Source: Marsupella aquatica (taxonomy: Eukaryota > Marchantiophyta). From it: DNA of 64,000 nucleotides. How positions within the stretch are numbered: position 1 is the stretch's first letter; every line of letters begins with the position of its first letter. The stretch covers positions 7,440,001 through 7,504,000 of the forward strand of contig OZ316899.1 of the NCBI GenBank assembly GCA_973895155.1, read 5' to 3'. Below the pieces are notes generated by a model. That model saw only the letters and a list, made by a program, of their open reading frames with translations. It had not been told where the DNA came from and ran no database searches. The translations under genes were made by a program, and so were the position numbers. This document shows, piece by piece, positions 49,242 through 58,890 of this stretch.

Positions 49242-52064
49242 TAGCTCCCTGCTTAATTGTGAAGCGTCCTCGCGAACATCGCTATCGGCGTCGTCATCTT
49301 GATGGTGGTACTTTTTTACACGATCGTAGCTGATTCGCGTGGGGAGTAAATCGCCGGCATACGTCGCAAGCTCCAAAGATCCGTTTCGGTAGATCTGATT
49401 GACAAGGAAGGGCCCTAACCACCGGGTATGCAGCTTCCCTGGAAACTGCATGTACCTACTATCGTACAGAAGGACTAGATCGCCTGCCACGACGTCGACC
49501 CTCCGTAGTCCTTTGTCGTGCTGCTTCTTCGAAGTTGCCCGTTTCTTCACGGTGTGTCGAGCTGCCAGTAGCCGTGCTTCTTCCAAGGCTTCAATCTGAT
49601 AAGCTCGGTCTGAGAGACTTTCAGATTCAGGTAAGCGATCCCGAATGCTGACCCGTGGAGTGTGCACTTCAAATTCGACGGGCACCAACGAATGTTGGCC
49701 GAACACCAGAAAGTACGGGCTATGACTCGTAGTAGTTTTGTAAGCTAGATTATACGAGTACACCGCCGCGTACAACTTATCATCCCAATCCGTTTTGTGC
49801 GCAGCTACAGTTTTGTTGAGGATCTTCCCAATGATACCATTTGCTCTCTCCGCCATCCCGTTGGCTTTAGGATGATATGGGGTAGTCTTGCGGTGCTTGA
49901 CTAGGTAACGCTCCGTAAGCTGGGCTACGGTGTCATTGAGGAAGTGGGTTCCACGGTCGCTTACCAATTCTAAGGGCGGTCCGAATCGGGTGAAAATCTG
50001 TTCGTATAAGAATCTGGCACTGGTTGCGGCGTCGTCCTTTACCGTAGCCCGCGCTTCGACCCATTTGGTGGAGTAATCAATAGCTAATAGGATGTACCTG
50101 CACCTTCGCCTTCGGGTAACGGGAGTGAACGGTCCGATATAATCAATTCCCCATTTTTCGAATGGTGCCAATGGAAGCACAGATGTGAGCGGGTGATGAT
50201 GAGCCCGCCTCGGGGCCCTCGCTCGCTGACACAAGTCACAGCCCTTAATGAAGCGCTGTACATCCCGATGCAACGTAGGCCACCAATACCCCGAGTCCAG
50301 AATCTTTCGGGCTGTCGTAACTGCCGCGAAATGGCCTCCAGCTTCTTCTTCATGCAGGGCCCGTATCACGATAAGTGTCTCCTTATACTCTAAGCAGCGT
50401 CGTAACTTTCCGTTAATACCTTCCTTATGTAGGTGACCCTGTATCATGACGTAAGGCCCGGCTTTCCGTAAAAACACAGCGGTGGCCTCCTGATTGATGC
50501 CGTCAGGGATGCGGCCCGTTAAAAGGAAGGTGATTATTGAGCCGTACCACATTGGTGTCCCTTCCCCCACGTGGAACAACTCCTCATCCGGAAAAATATC
50601 ATCAATTGGCTGATCGACTGGTATGCCGTCCAGTCGTGAAAAGAAATCGGCATTGAGGTGTACCCTTCCTGGCCGAACCCGAACTTCGTAATTAAATTCC
50701 TGGAGAAGTAGCACCCACCGGGCTATCCGTCCTGTCACATCCGCTTTGTTGACCATGTACTTCAGGCTATCATGATCCGTGTGGAAAATGACCTTGTAGC
50801 CTAGCAGATAGTGTCGGAACTTTTTACACGAGTAGATTATTCCCAAAGCTTCTCGATCAGTGGGGGAATAATTCTTTTCGGCTGCAAATAGTTGACGGCT
50901 AGCGAAATAGATGGGGTGATCACGTCCATCCTCATCTAGCTGACTAAGTACGGATCCGATACAGAACCCTGACACATCAACATACACGTGGAACTCCTTA
51001 TTCCAGTCTGGGGTGACCATGATAGGCGCGGTGGTGAGTCGTTTACGGAGTTCCTCAAAAGCAATCCGTCTTCGGGGTGTCTCCTCGACCGCTGCGTCCT
51101 TCTTCATCATCTCAGTTAAGGGTAACGCAATTTTAGCAAAGTCTTTAATGAACCGGCGATAATACCCTACGCAGCCCAAGAAGGATCGTACTACTTTTTG
51201 ATCCAAGGGGAACACCACCGCCATCCAGGCTGCAACTTTCTCTTGGTCCACCTCAATGCCCCGTTTGGACACACGATGCCCGAGTAACACCCCCTCCTCT
51301 ACCCCGAAGAAGCATTTGGCGGGATGTAGTTTGAGGTTAACATCTCGGCATCGTTGCAACGTTCGTCGTAGGTGTTCGGGGTGCATGGCAACGGTTCCGA
51401 AGATGGCAAAGTCATCGATAAATATCTCCAAAAATTCCCGTAGGAAATTGTGGAAGATATTCATCATAAGGCGCTGAAACATAGCCGGGGCGTTACACAG
51501 ACCAAAAGGCATCCTCCGAAATGCGAACGTTCCCCACTCCGTAGTGAAAGTTGTTTTGAGCTGATCCGCGAGACGAATCCAGATTTGGTTATAACCTGAA
51601 TACCCGTCAAGAAATGTATAGATTTCATTTCGGGCCACCATATCTAGAACCATATCCGTGAATGGTAATGGGTAATGGTCTTTTCGGGTTGCGTCATTCA
51701 GCTTACGGTAGTCCTGACAGATACGAATCTTAGGTTTTCCATCCGTACCTCCCTTCTTTGGTACAATGACAATGGGAGAGACCCAGTCGCTGGCCATTAC
51801 CGGGTAAATGATATCGGCGGCGAGGAGATGATCAATTTCCTCCTTCACTAAGATGGAGTACCTCGGATTCATGCGACGTTGTCGCTGTCGTACCGCATGG
51901 GCTCCTAGGTTCAGATCGATTGTGTGTTCTCCCAACTCGGGGGAGACGCCTGTTAAATCATGATGATTCCATGCAAACACATCTTCATATTCCTTGAGCA
52001 AAGCTTGGATGGATTTTTCAGCCTTCCCCGTCAGAGCGTGGCCCAGGTTAAAAGATTTGTCCAT
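49209..52064 (-). CDS. Gypsy pol: reverse transcriptase, RNase H, integrase
   Basis: 951 uninterrupted codons. RT: PIVIVPKKGG, KIRICQDYRKLNDATRKDHY, YTFLDGYSGYNQI, FAFRRMPFGLCNAPAMFQR and FIDDFAIFG (catalytic box as IDDF instead of the common VDDI). RNase H: KEFHVYVDVSGFCIGSVLSQ, YSPTDREALGI and FHTDHDSLKYM. Integrase: an HHCC-type finger with H...H (about residues 565-600) and CDLCQRA. Catalytic core: KWGIDYIGPF, LVSDRGTHFLND and KANGMAERANG (D, D and E). C-terminal part: DLVLLYDS, KLHTRWLGPF, and no chromodomain. The 5' part of pol (to 52409) is in the same frame behind one TAG at 52146. Pol copies the RNA into DNA and inserts it into the genome. This is the most intact enzyme gene in the window and suggests recent activity of the lineage. 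Confidence 0.9.
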   Translation of the reverse strand: MDKSFNLGHALTGKAEKSIQALLKEYEDVFAWNHHDLTGVSPELGEHTIDLNLGAHAVRQRQRRMNPRYSILVKEEIDHLLAADIIYPVMASDWVSPIVIVPKKGGTDGKPKIRICQDYRKLNDATRKDHYPLPFTDMVLDMVARNEIYTFLDGYSGYNQIWIRLADQLKTTFTTEWGTFAFRRMPFGLCNAPAMFQRLMMNIFHNFLREFLEIFIDDFAIFGTVAMHPEHLRRTLQRCRDVNLKLHPAKCFFGVEEGVLLGHRVSKRGIEVDQEKVAAWMAVVFPLDQKVVRSFLGCVGYYRRFIKDFAKIALPLTEMMKKDAAVEETPRRRIAFEELRKRLTTAPIMVTPDWNKEFHVYVDVSGFCIGSVLSQLDEDGRDHPIYFASRQLFAAEKNYSPTDREALGIIYSCKKFRHYLLGYKVIFHTDHDSLKYMVNKADVTGRIARWVLLLQEFNYEVRVRPGRVHLNADFFSRLDGIPVDQPIDDIFPDEELFHVGEGTPMWYGSIITFLLTGRIPDGINQEATAVFLRKAGPYVMIQGHLHKEGINGKLRRCLEYKETLIVIRALHEEEAGGHFAAVTTARKILDSGYWWPTLHRDVQRFIKGCDLCQRARAPRRAHHHPLTSVLPLAPFEKWGIDYIGPFTPVTRRRRCRYILLAIDYSTKWVEARATVKDDAATSARFLYEQIFTRFGPPLELVSDRGTHFLNDTVAQLTERYLVKHRKTTPYHPKANGMAERANGIIGKILNKTVAAHKTDWDDKLYAAVYSYNLAYKTTTSHSPYFLVFGQHSLVPVEFEVHTPRVSIRDRLPESESLSDRAYQIEALEEARLLAARHTVKKRATSKKQHDKGLRRVDVVAGDLVLLYDSRYMQFPGKLHTRWLGPFLVNQIYRNGSLELATYAGDLLPTRISYDRVKKYHHQDDDADSDVREDASQLSRELCDAAGTAVNE

Positions 52065-52145
52065 CCCAATAGTGTACTTCCGGTAGTGCTCCTTCTTGAT
52101 GACTTCAACCTGGTTTCGCAGACTCGGGTCCAGGCTCGCGTCAAG

Positions 52146-53268
52146 CTAAGCTAACCGAACCCCTCCGTACATGGGTGGGACCGGGATTGGTCTCGGGATG
52201 GGGTTTACTTCCTCCAATTGCGGAATGGACGGATCCCATGAGACTCGCTTTTTATGTCTCGGTCTCGAGTTTTCGGCCTCAGGCGGTTGTTGGGCTGGTT
52301 CATGGTTACGAGGCTCTGAAATGGAAGGAGTAGCCTCGGTCCTCCGTCTCGACGAGTTGTTCGTGCGTTTCCTCATCCCCGACAGTAGATGTACTTGGGG
52401 TGGACTCAATGGCAGCCCTCGGGTAATTTAGGAGATGTGTTTCTCGGGTTGCTTCAACTCCGAAGACATCTTCCTCGGATAGGGACGAGATGAGTTCGAT
52501 CATATTGAGTTCCTCTTCCTCCGAGGTCTCCGAATCATATTCCTCGGGTCCTTGTGGGGTTTCTCCCTGATAATCGTCCATTGCCCAGGATACCCGTATG
52601 GTGGGTTCCCCGAACCGTAGCTCCTTCTTTCCCCAATCCGTGACTACGCGGCCACCGTACAACCACGGCCTGCCCAGAAGAACCGGATAAGAGGAGGGAC
52701 GAACCGGCCTCATGACTAAGAAGTTGAGATAGAACTCTACCCCTCCCACCAGAGTGAGCACTCGTGTGAGCGTGCCTAATGGGAGGACCCTTGCCCCGTT
52801 TGCTAATCTGATAGCTCGGGCCGTGGGTTGATACGTGAGGTATCCTAACTTGACTGACGTTTCTTCAGTCATGATGTTGACTCCCGCTCCTCCGTCTACA
52901 AGAACCATCTTGATGGTACAGTTATTAATTTCGATCGAGATGTCCGGCGCTCCAAGGTCCTCGCATATCATGTTGCAGTCCGCACTCCCAACTCGGGGTA
53001 GTCTCCTCCTTCGGCGACCCATGAGCAACTCCCTCAGTTGTCGTCTGTACTGTGGGTTGTTCTGCAGCAGTTGCCCCACCGTCGCTGTAACCGGGCAACT
53101 CTTCACGTCCTCCTTAATATCATAGTCCTCCTTTGTTTCTTTCGTTGGCTGCTGCTTGGCTTCCTCTTGTTTATCTTGCTTTTCTTGCTCCTGACGCCGG
53201 GCTGTCTCGGCTGCTTTGATGTCCTTATCGATTGCCTTCTGGTATTCCTGAGCTTCGTAAGCCTCCAG
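52146..53268 (-). pseudogene. Gypsy protease and protease-RT linker
   Basis: The frame that follows gag after a single TAG (53269-53271) carries DKDIKAAETARRQEQEKQ-type charged sequence. It then has an aspartic protease: ISIEINNCTIKMVLVDGGAG (active-site D-G-G in place of D-S/T-G), VNIMTEETSVKLGY, LGTLTRVLTL and SYPVLLGRPWLY. It ends at a TAA near 52306, and the pol frame (shifted) is already open from 52409. This looks like a frameshift, or a programmed shift between protease and RT. The linker has RPRHKKRVSWDPS and a TAG at 52146, just before pol. The protease matures Gag-Pol in the particle. Both TAGs fit CAG decay. Confidence 0.75.
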
Positions 53269-55182
53269 CTATTTCTTTACCAATTCTTCGATGCGGGGAA
53301 GAAACAGCTTCGGGTCGTCCCGTCGGTAGTCATCGTCCTTTTCCGGGGGTATATTTATCGCTGGCTGCACCGGAGTAGTATCTTGCTTTTTCCTCCGTTT
53401 CTCCTCCGTCTTTTCTTCCTTCCGTTCGGCCCTTGTCGACACTCGGTAGCACTCGGCCTCATCCAATGGATTAGGGTGTTCCGCCACGTCCACCAGATTC
53501 ACCCACTCGGTGTTGTCATCTTGCCATTCTACAGCAATCATTTGGACGACTGCATCGCTCGTGACTGGTCCAGCCTGGGCCGGTCTAGCCGCACTCGTTC
53601 GAGCAGCGATTACCAACGGACAGTTGGCCGTGGAATGAGCCTCCGTTTTGCAAACTTGACATAGTGGGGTGCCTCGGCCATCTCCCTGACGTCTTGGTTC
53701 GGTGCATTCCCTCGCAAAGTGTCCTGGCTTTTCACAGTTGTAACAAACCGGGGACCGCCAAATCCCTGGCTTAGGAGGGATGCTCGGGTTACTGATAACC
53801 TGGAAACTCCGGCCATTACTTGGGTAGGGGTACGCAGTTCTACCCGCTAAATTACGCGGACCTACCGTTGAAATCTGGTACACGGAATCAGGAGGGTCCT
53901 CAAAGAAATACTCCGTGGACTCCGATTCGGGGCCCGGGTTGTCAACATCATCCAGCTCTACTTGGTGAACTCGGTTCTTCCACCTTGGGCATTCCTGCAC
54001 CACATGGCCGGATTGGAAGCACTTTGAACACCACGCATGGGCTCGAATCTCAGATGGCTTCTTCTTCTCCATCGGCTTTTCTGCAAGATGTACTGACAGT
54101 GCTTTGAGTCGATCCGTGATTTCGTTCAGCTTGTCTGCTTCGGCAGCCTTTGGATCTGGTATCGTTCTTCGCGCCCGGGGTTTAATCTTCCCCTCCTTCT
54201 TCACTCGTCTCTTCTTCTTTTTGCTCCGGCTTTCGCTCTCCAAGTCACTTCCTGATGAACTGGAGGTAGAGGATCCGATGCTTGAAGCTGAATCCGAACT
54301 GGATTCCGTCTCGGAGCTGGACGAGGTCGAACGATGTTTCTTCTTCTTCTTGCGTTTCTTCTTCCTCTCGTTGTCCGATTCGGAGTCACTGTCACTGAAG
54401 GTTTCGTACTTACCCTTCCTGCGGCGTGCTCGCTGGCTCCGCCGGGAGTTATAGGTGGACTCCCGGTAAGTTTCGGCGCACGCTATGGCCGCCTGCATTG
54501 AAATTGGATTATTCTGGCGTACCCAGAATTGCATATTCGTGGGCAAACCATGAAGGAACCATGTAAGCTGGAGCGCGTCTCCTGGCCTGGGCCGGATCTT
54601 GGCCGCAAGTTTCTGAAACTTCTGAATGAACTTCCGCAGGGACTCTTTTTTTTCCATGCGAAGCTGGCCAATCTTTAATAGAGAACGCTGTTCTGATCCA
54701 ATGGCACGAAACTCCTGCAGCAATGCAGCTTGGAATTGTGCCCAGGTAGTCCCGGGTGGTAACGAGTTGTACCATGGACGAGCTTCTCCCCGCATCACTC
54801 CCGGGAGGACGGTTAGCTTAATGGCATCTTCCCCATTAGCTTTAGCAGTGGCTTCAAACTCATCCAACCATTCATCCGGATCATCCCCATGACGCCCTTT
54901 GAAAGGTCGATAATGAAATCGCGATCGTTGCGATATTTGTGGAGGCGCCTGAGCAGCGCGGGCCACCGGTGGAGCGGCTGCCATAGGTGGTGGTGGTGGT
55001 GGTGGTGGTGGAACCGCAGCAGGGCCGGTCGAACCGGACCCCGAAGATCCCGGGGGTATGTTCATACGTTGGGACGATTGCGAGTCCTCCGAGCCCGACG
55101 AGTCGGAGCTTGTTGTGGTTGCACTTTCTCGTTCGCTGGTCAATCTCCTCAAGTAAGCTGCTTGAGAACGAGTGACGGGCAT
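53269..55182 (-). CDS. Gypsy gag with zinc knuckles
   Basis: 637 codons from ATG (MPVTRSQAAYLRRLTSERES). Low-complexity Ser/Gly and a polyproline run (PPPPPPPP, about residue 60) are followed by the retrotransposon gag domain: FKGRHGDDPDEWLDEFEATA, GEARPWYNSLP, WAQFQAALLQEFRAIGSEQR and RKFIQKFQKLA. Then come a Ser/Lys/Arg-rich region with KKRKKKKKHRS (nuclear or RNA-binding) and three Cys/His knuckles: CSKCFQSGHVVQEC, CYNCEKPGHFAREC and CQVCKTEAHSTANC. Gag forms the particle and packages RNA. The frame continues after the TAG into protease, so Gag-Pol may originally have been one polyprotein. The TAG sits exactly at the gag/protease boundary and could be either a readthrough stop or decay. 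Confidence 0.9.
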   Translation of the reverse strand: MPVTRSQAAYLRRLTSERESATTTSSDSSGSEDSQSSQRMNIPPGSSGSGSTGPAAVPPPPPPPPPMAAAPPVARAAQAPPQISQRSRFHYRPFKGRHGDDPDEWLDEFEATAKANGEDAIKLTVLPGVMRGEARPWYNSLPPGTTWAQFQAALLQEFRAIGSEQRSLLKIGQLRMEKKESLRKFIQKFQKLAAKIRPRPGDALQLTWFLHGLPTNMQFWVRQNNPISMQAAIACAETYRESTYNSRRSQRARRRKGKYETFSDSDSESDNERKKKRKKKKKHRSTSSSSETESSSDSASSIGSSTSSSSGSDLESESRSKKKKRRVKKEGKIKPRARRTIPDPKAAEADKLNEITDRLKALSVHLAEKPMEKKKPSEIRAHAWCSKCFQSGHVVQECPRWKNRVHQVELDDVDNPGPESESTEYFFEDPPDSVYQISTVGPRNLAGRTAYPYPSNGRSFQVISNPSIPPKPGIWRSPVCYNCEKPGHFARECTEPRRQGDGRGTPLCQVCKTEAHSTANCPLVIAARTSAARPAQAGPVTSDAVVQMIAVEWQDDNTEWVNLVDVAEHPNPLDEAECYRVSTRAERKEEKTEEKRRKKQDTTPVQPAINIPPEKDDDYRRDDPKLFLPRIEELVKK

Positions 55183-55274
55183 TTACTCATATAAATGCAA
55201 TGGTTAGTACTACGTCCTGATGTATCCTGCCTAGGTGAATACGCACATGTCTCCCCTCTACGATATGTAGAGTG

Positions 55275-55296
55275 CCCCCTCCATCTAGCGCCAAAA
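55275..55296 (-). other. Putative Gypsy primer-binding site
   Basis: On the minus strand, TTTTGGCGCTAGATGGAGGG lies about 10 bases after the LTR end (55306) and about 95 bases before the gag ATG. The same motif follows the family-B LTR at 43927. It is offset from the LTR end more than usual, so a different nearby site is possible. Confidence 0.5.
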
Positions 55297-55305
55297 CAAA
55301 GGCTA

Positions 55306-56103
55306 TGTCACGTCGTAGGCTTTGGCCTTAACTCAGACTTCAGCTTAGACGGGCACATCCCTCGTAAATCTGAGGGTTCGGGCAGGAAGGGAAGCACGTA
55401 ATGCACCTTATTCTCGTAAACTAGCGCTAAGTGCGCATACTGCTAAATACGGACACCTCCTAGGTATGGTTTGTGTTCCGCCGCCGGAACGTACCTTAGT
55501 CGATAGCAGGATCGACCCCGGCTTAAGGGCTTCTAAGCCTTCGTGCTGTCCGCCTTCGATCCGGATTCGATGATACAGGTCCTCAACCCGTGCTCGCAAC
55601 CACTTACCCGTAGGCTGCACCCTGTGCACGTCTCGGGTAGTGCGTTCGGCCCGGCGCTGCCACCCATATACGAGAAACCCACACACATATGCGCACACAT
55701 GCATACAATCTCGATTTACACGAAGGAAAAATGATGGGAAAGGATTTTACTACAAAGGGAACATATGCGTACACTTAGTTGACACGACAGCCCTGGAATG
55801 CACAGGTTCAAGGCCAAGGGTGCACACTACAACGGAGCCCGGCTCCGCACTCGCCCGACGAGCTTAGTCCTACCCCCTCCCCTTGGTACTCTGTCATTCC
55901 CAGAGGTCGGGACTCCCCGCATGTCCCGCGGATGTCCGACTCTGAAACTAAAAACCCCCCTTATTGCCTAATGATGTCCTACCCCTAATGATTACCTAAA
56001 TACTGTCGTTATGCTAATAATAGCGGCCTAAGACCCACCTAACGCGCGTGCCGAGCGCAGTTAGACTGAATCACTTATTAACCGCCGTACCGGCGGCATC
56101 ATA
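55306..56103 (-). repeat. Gypsy 5' LTR (798 bp)
   Basis: On the minus strand it begins (TA)TGATGCCGCCGGTACGG at 56103 (TG of the terminus changed to TA) and ends CGACGTGACA at 55306. It contains GTTCCGGCGGCGGAACACAA (about 55470-55490), the core shared with family A and B LTR ends, and a weak TATATGG at 55664-55671. It has no internal ORF, in contrast with families A, B and C. Confidence 0.8.
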
Positions 56104-56717
56104 GTGTCAGTTGTCCGTGTCCGTTGTCCGTGTCCGCTATCTGTGCCTGCTGTCTACTATCCGTGTCCGTTGTCCGTGTCCGTTGTCCGCTATCCGTTGT
56201 CCCGGGTTTAGTCTAACCCCAATCTAAATCCACTAGCCACTATCCGGTATCTGTATCCGCTATCCGCTATCCGTGTCCGCTAACCTCTATCCGTATCCGC
56301 TATCCGTGTCTGCTAACCTCTATCCATATCCGTGTCTGCTAACCTCTATCCGTATCCGCTATCCGTGTCTGCTAACCTCTATCCGTATCCGCTATCCCGG
56401 GTTACACACTAACCCATCACACTAATAAGATCATATCTTTCCTAATACACCTCCGTTTTGAGAGTGTTTTATATCGATTTTATTCGCCTTGACCAGATCT
56501 TTCCAATGCTCTTTACAGATCCGGATTTGGTGACATATTGAAAGAGATATGGTCGCCGACCACCCACGACATAGCTTTTATTTCCCTACTATTAATGCCA
56601 TGATTGCCCTTATTCTTGCCATCTTGCTAATTGTTATGCAATATCAATAGCTACTCCTTGCATACAGCAGCCTAGTTAATCAGATTAAAGAATAAGGACC
56701 ATGTCATCGGCGTCACA
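56104..56717. repeat. Outer LTR part with TATCCG/TGTCCG minisatellite
   Basis: 56105-56400 is made of short tandem units of the type TATCCGTGTCCGC and TAACCTCTATCCGTATCCGC, interrupted by TCCCGGGTT. The rest, to GGCGTCACA at 56717, has no open frame. It is interpreted as the U3 side of the older LTR that starts TGTGACGCCGATGACATGG on the minus strand. Confidence 0.55.
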
Positions 56718-58538
56718 GTAGACTTTCACTGCATGGTCTATGAGTTTTGGAGGACGGGAGAGCTTGCACAATGCATCAAAGATGGGGTGATTCGATTCAT
56801 CCCCAAGAAAACTGATAATTAATTGCTATGAGACTGCAATGGGAGCCAACCTAAACCTGAGAAAATCTATTGTTATTCCACTCTCTTTGGATGTGATTCC
56901 TGATTGGTTGAAGGATACCGGGTGCGTCATCAGTGAACCTGGTACCGTCCAGAAGTATCTGGGTGCCCCTTTTGGGAGTAGATTATCGGAGAGCCAGTTG
57001 CATTGCTTCTGTCTTGATTGTATTGGATCTAGGCTTTCCTCTTGGTCAACACGCTTTTTATCTTTTATTGGCAGATTGCTACTTGTGAAGCATGTGTTGC
57101 AGGCCATTCCGGTGTACCACATGATGTTCCTGCGGTCACCTCATGCATTGACCAAGAAATTGATTGCTCTGAGCAGAATCTTTTTATGGGGCACTAATGA
57201 GCTGGGGGGGCAAGCGTGTTCCACTGGTGGCATGGGAGAAGCTTACTCGGCCCAAGGGAGATGGTGGCCTCGGTCTGAAGGATTTTTGAAGCCACTCTGA
57301 TGCACTGTTGAGTAAGTGGTTCACCGGAGCCCTCGATCATCCAACTTCTGAATGGGCTTTATTGTATGCAAAGAATCTCATCCTAATCAAATGGAGGAAC
57401 TATAAGACAGTACGTAGGAACAGGTACTCGATGTCGGACAAGATGCTACTCAGCACCCCACGCTCTTTTGGGAGATTCATCTACACTGGTCAACTATGGG
57501 CTGCTTGGGATCTAGTGCGAGCCAATCTTATTTTCTCACCTGGGGGATTTGCTATCCCTGGCCACTGGGGTATGGAGGATCTACTACGGAGTATGATAGG
57601 TTTCTATGACCTTCCTGAGTCGCACCTTTTGGAGATTGTTAGGATCTGTGGCCGTCTGGGTTTTCGATCTGTTTCTGACCTGTGGTCTCATGCGGACAAT
57701 GAGTGGAAATCTGTGGATGCTTTGCTGTCACGCTTCAGGGGACTCTCTCGGGAGGCAAAATAGGGGATGCTGGCCTTTATCCAGGCTATTCACGGATCGG
57801 CCTTCAGGGGACGTGCTTTTGACTCTATAGCCAGGCAATGGCGGTGGCTTGACAAAGATGTGGCTCCCCACTGCTTTAGGCTCTCTAATCACCGGGTGTA
57901 TGAAATGCTCCGCCCTAAGGGCTCTGATTTTGGCAGGCTCAACCGGATCTGGAATGAAACCCTGACTGAGGCTGATTGGTGCAGGGTCTGGGTAGTGGTG
58001 TGGAGTGCTGATCTCTCCACTAAGGCAAAAAAAATTCTTTGGCGGATTTTGGCTCAGGGGCTCTTCTCTGGCTCTAGGGCTCTCAGGATGGACAAATCTG
58101 GTGGCTCCCGTACTCTGTGTGTCGGCACTGTGGAAACTATTCCCCACATTTTCCTTTTTTGCAGACACACGACCTGTTGCTAGAGTTTGGCCAGGAGCTG
58201 GCTGAATGGACTACTCAACATTGGACACGTGTCTATTGTTGGCTTGCTCTCATCCACCTTGGGGAAGGAGCCTTTGACTACTTTGCGTCTCTTCCTCTTA
58301 CATCAATCTCTGTGGTGCATTTGGTTGGCGAGAAATTCTCAGACGTTTGACCGTTCTAAGCTGAGAACTTTTGATCAGATATTGATCTTTTTTGAAACCT
58401 TAGATCACTTGACTGCTGTTGTTGCGGCTTCTGCCCTGGGCAGGAAACACCACCGGCTCACTCAAGCCACCTCACTTCTAACTGTGGAGCAACTTAGGAT
58501 CCTCGGTAGCGGTGTACATCACACTGTTACACACTGAC
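56718..58538 (+). pseudogene. LINE 2 ORF2, RT remainder and zf-RVT (RT core deleted)
   Basis: After the target duplication the frame reads VYEFWRTGELAQC, GVIRFIPKKTDN, and then jumps at about 56822 to CYETAMGANLNLRKS. By comparison with LINE 1 (33060-33680) the segment between, including the FADD catalytic box, is missing, an internal deletion of roughly 600-700 bases. It continues with YLGAPFGSRL, RFLSFIGRLLLVKHVLQAIP and FLWGTNELGG, then, after frame changes at about 57220 and 57765, the zf-RVT region (KAKKILWRILAQG, TLCVGTVETIPHIFLFC). Stops at 57298, 57761 and 58181. This LINE could not encode an active RT. Confidence 0.8.
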
Positions 58539-58890
58539 TTGTGTTAAATCTTGGTTGAGGCTGTCTCTCATAGGTATAACCAGGCAAACATTCTGCTATT
58601 ACTTTGAAGTCCACGACTAGCCAGGCTCTACAGTACTCCTAATAGTGGCCGACTAGGGTGAACACTATTAGGATCCACATTGCTATTTTTATGGCCTGAT
58701 CAGCGTGTTGTACTTTGGACTGTGTCCCCTCTGAAGGGAGCCCTCCTGCTCTGACTACACCCTCCATGGCTATTATGGGGTCTTTGCTCTTTTCTGCCCT
58801 CGATGGCTTGCCGCCTTTTGGCCTGCTTGTTTTCCCCATTCGTGGGGTTCACGCGGAATAAAATTTAAATTAAAAAAGAAGAAGAAGATC
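56718..58890 (+). mobile_element. LINE 2, right half, with A-rich tail
   Basis: Resumes LINE 2 ORF2 after the LTR unit and runs to the 3' end: GGGGTTCACGCGGAATAAAA and an A-rich tail with GAAGAAGAAG. The Copia fragment follows. Confidence 0.8.

Larger units (their letters stand above)
47164..56717 (-). mobile_element. Nested LTR-retroelement unit inside LINE 2, TSD GTAGA
   Basis: Flanked by GTAGA (47159-47163, 56718-56722). The ends are TGTCACG (47164) and GGCGTCACA (56717), the TG...CA termini of this LTR lineage on the minus strand. Removing it rejoins the LINE reading frame (ATG-AAA-GTA-GAC-TTT-CAC). Inside, 48868-56103 is a younger Gypsy element. The outer parts 47164-48867 and 56104-56717 look like halves of an older, related LTR. 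An alternative is one element with unequal, rearranged LTRs. Confidence 0.7.

Noticed and set aside
54201-54671. Several overlapping ORFs opposite or shifted to gag
   Set aside because: They are shadows of the Ser/Arg/Lys-rich region of gag and have no domain.
47164-56717. TSD read as GTCAC with TIR-like ends GCGATTAACATGG
   Set aside because: GTAGA with TG...CA ends fits LTR elements better, leaves the lineage's TGTGACGCC terminus intact and restores the LINE frame.
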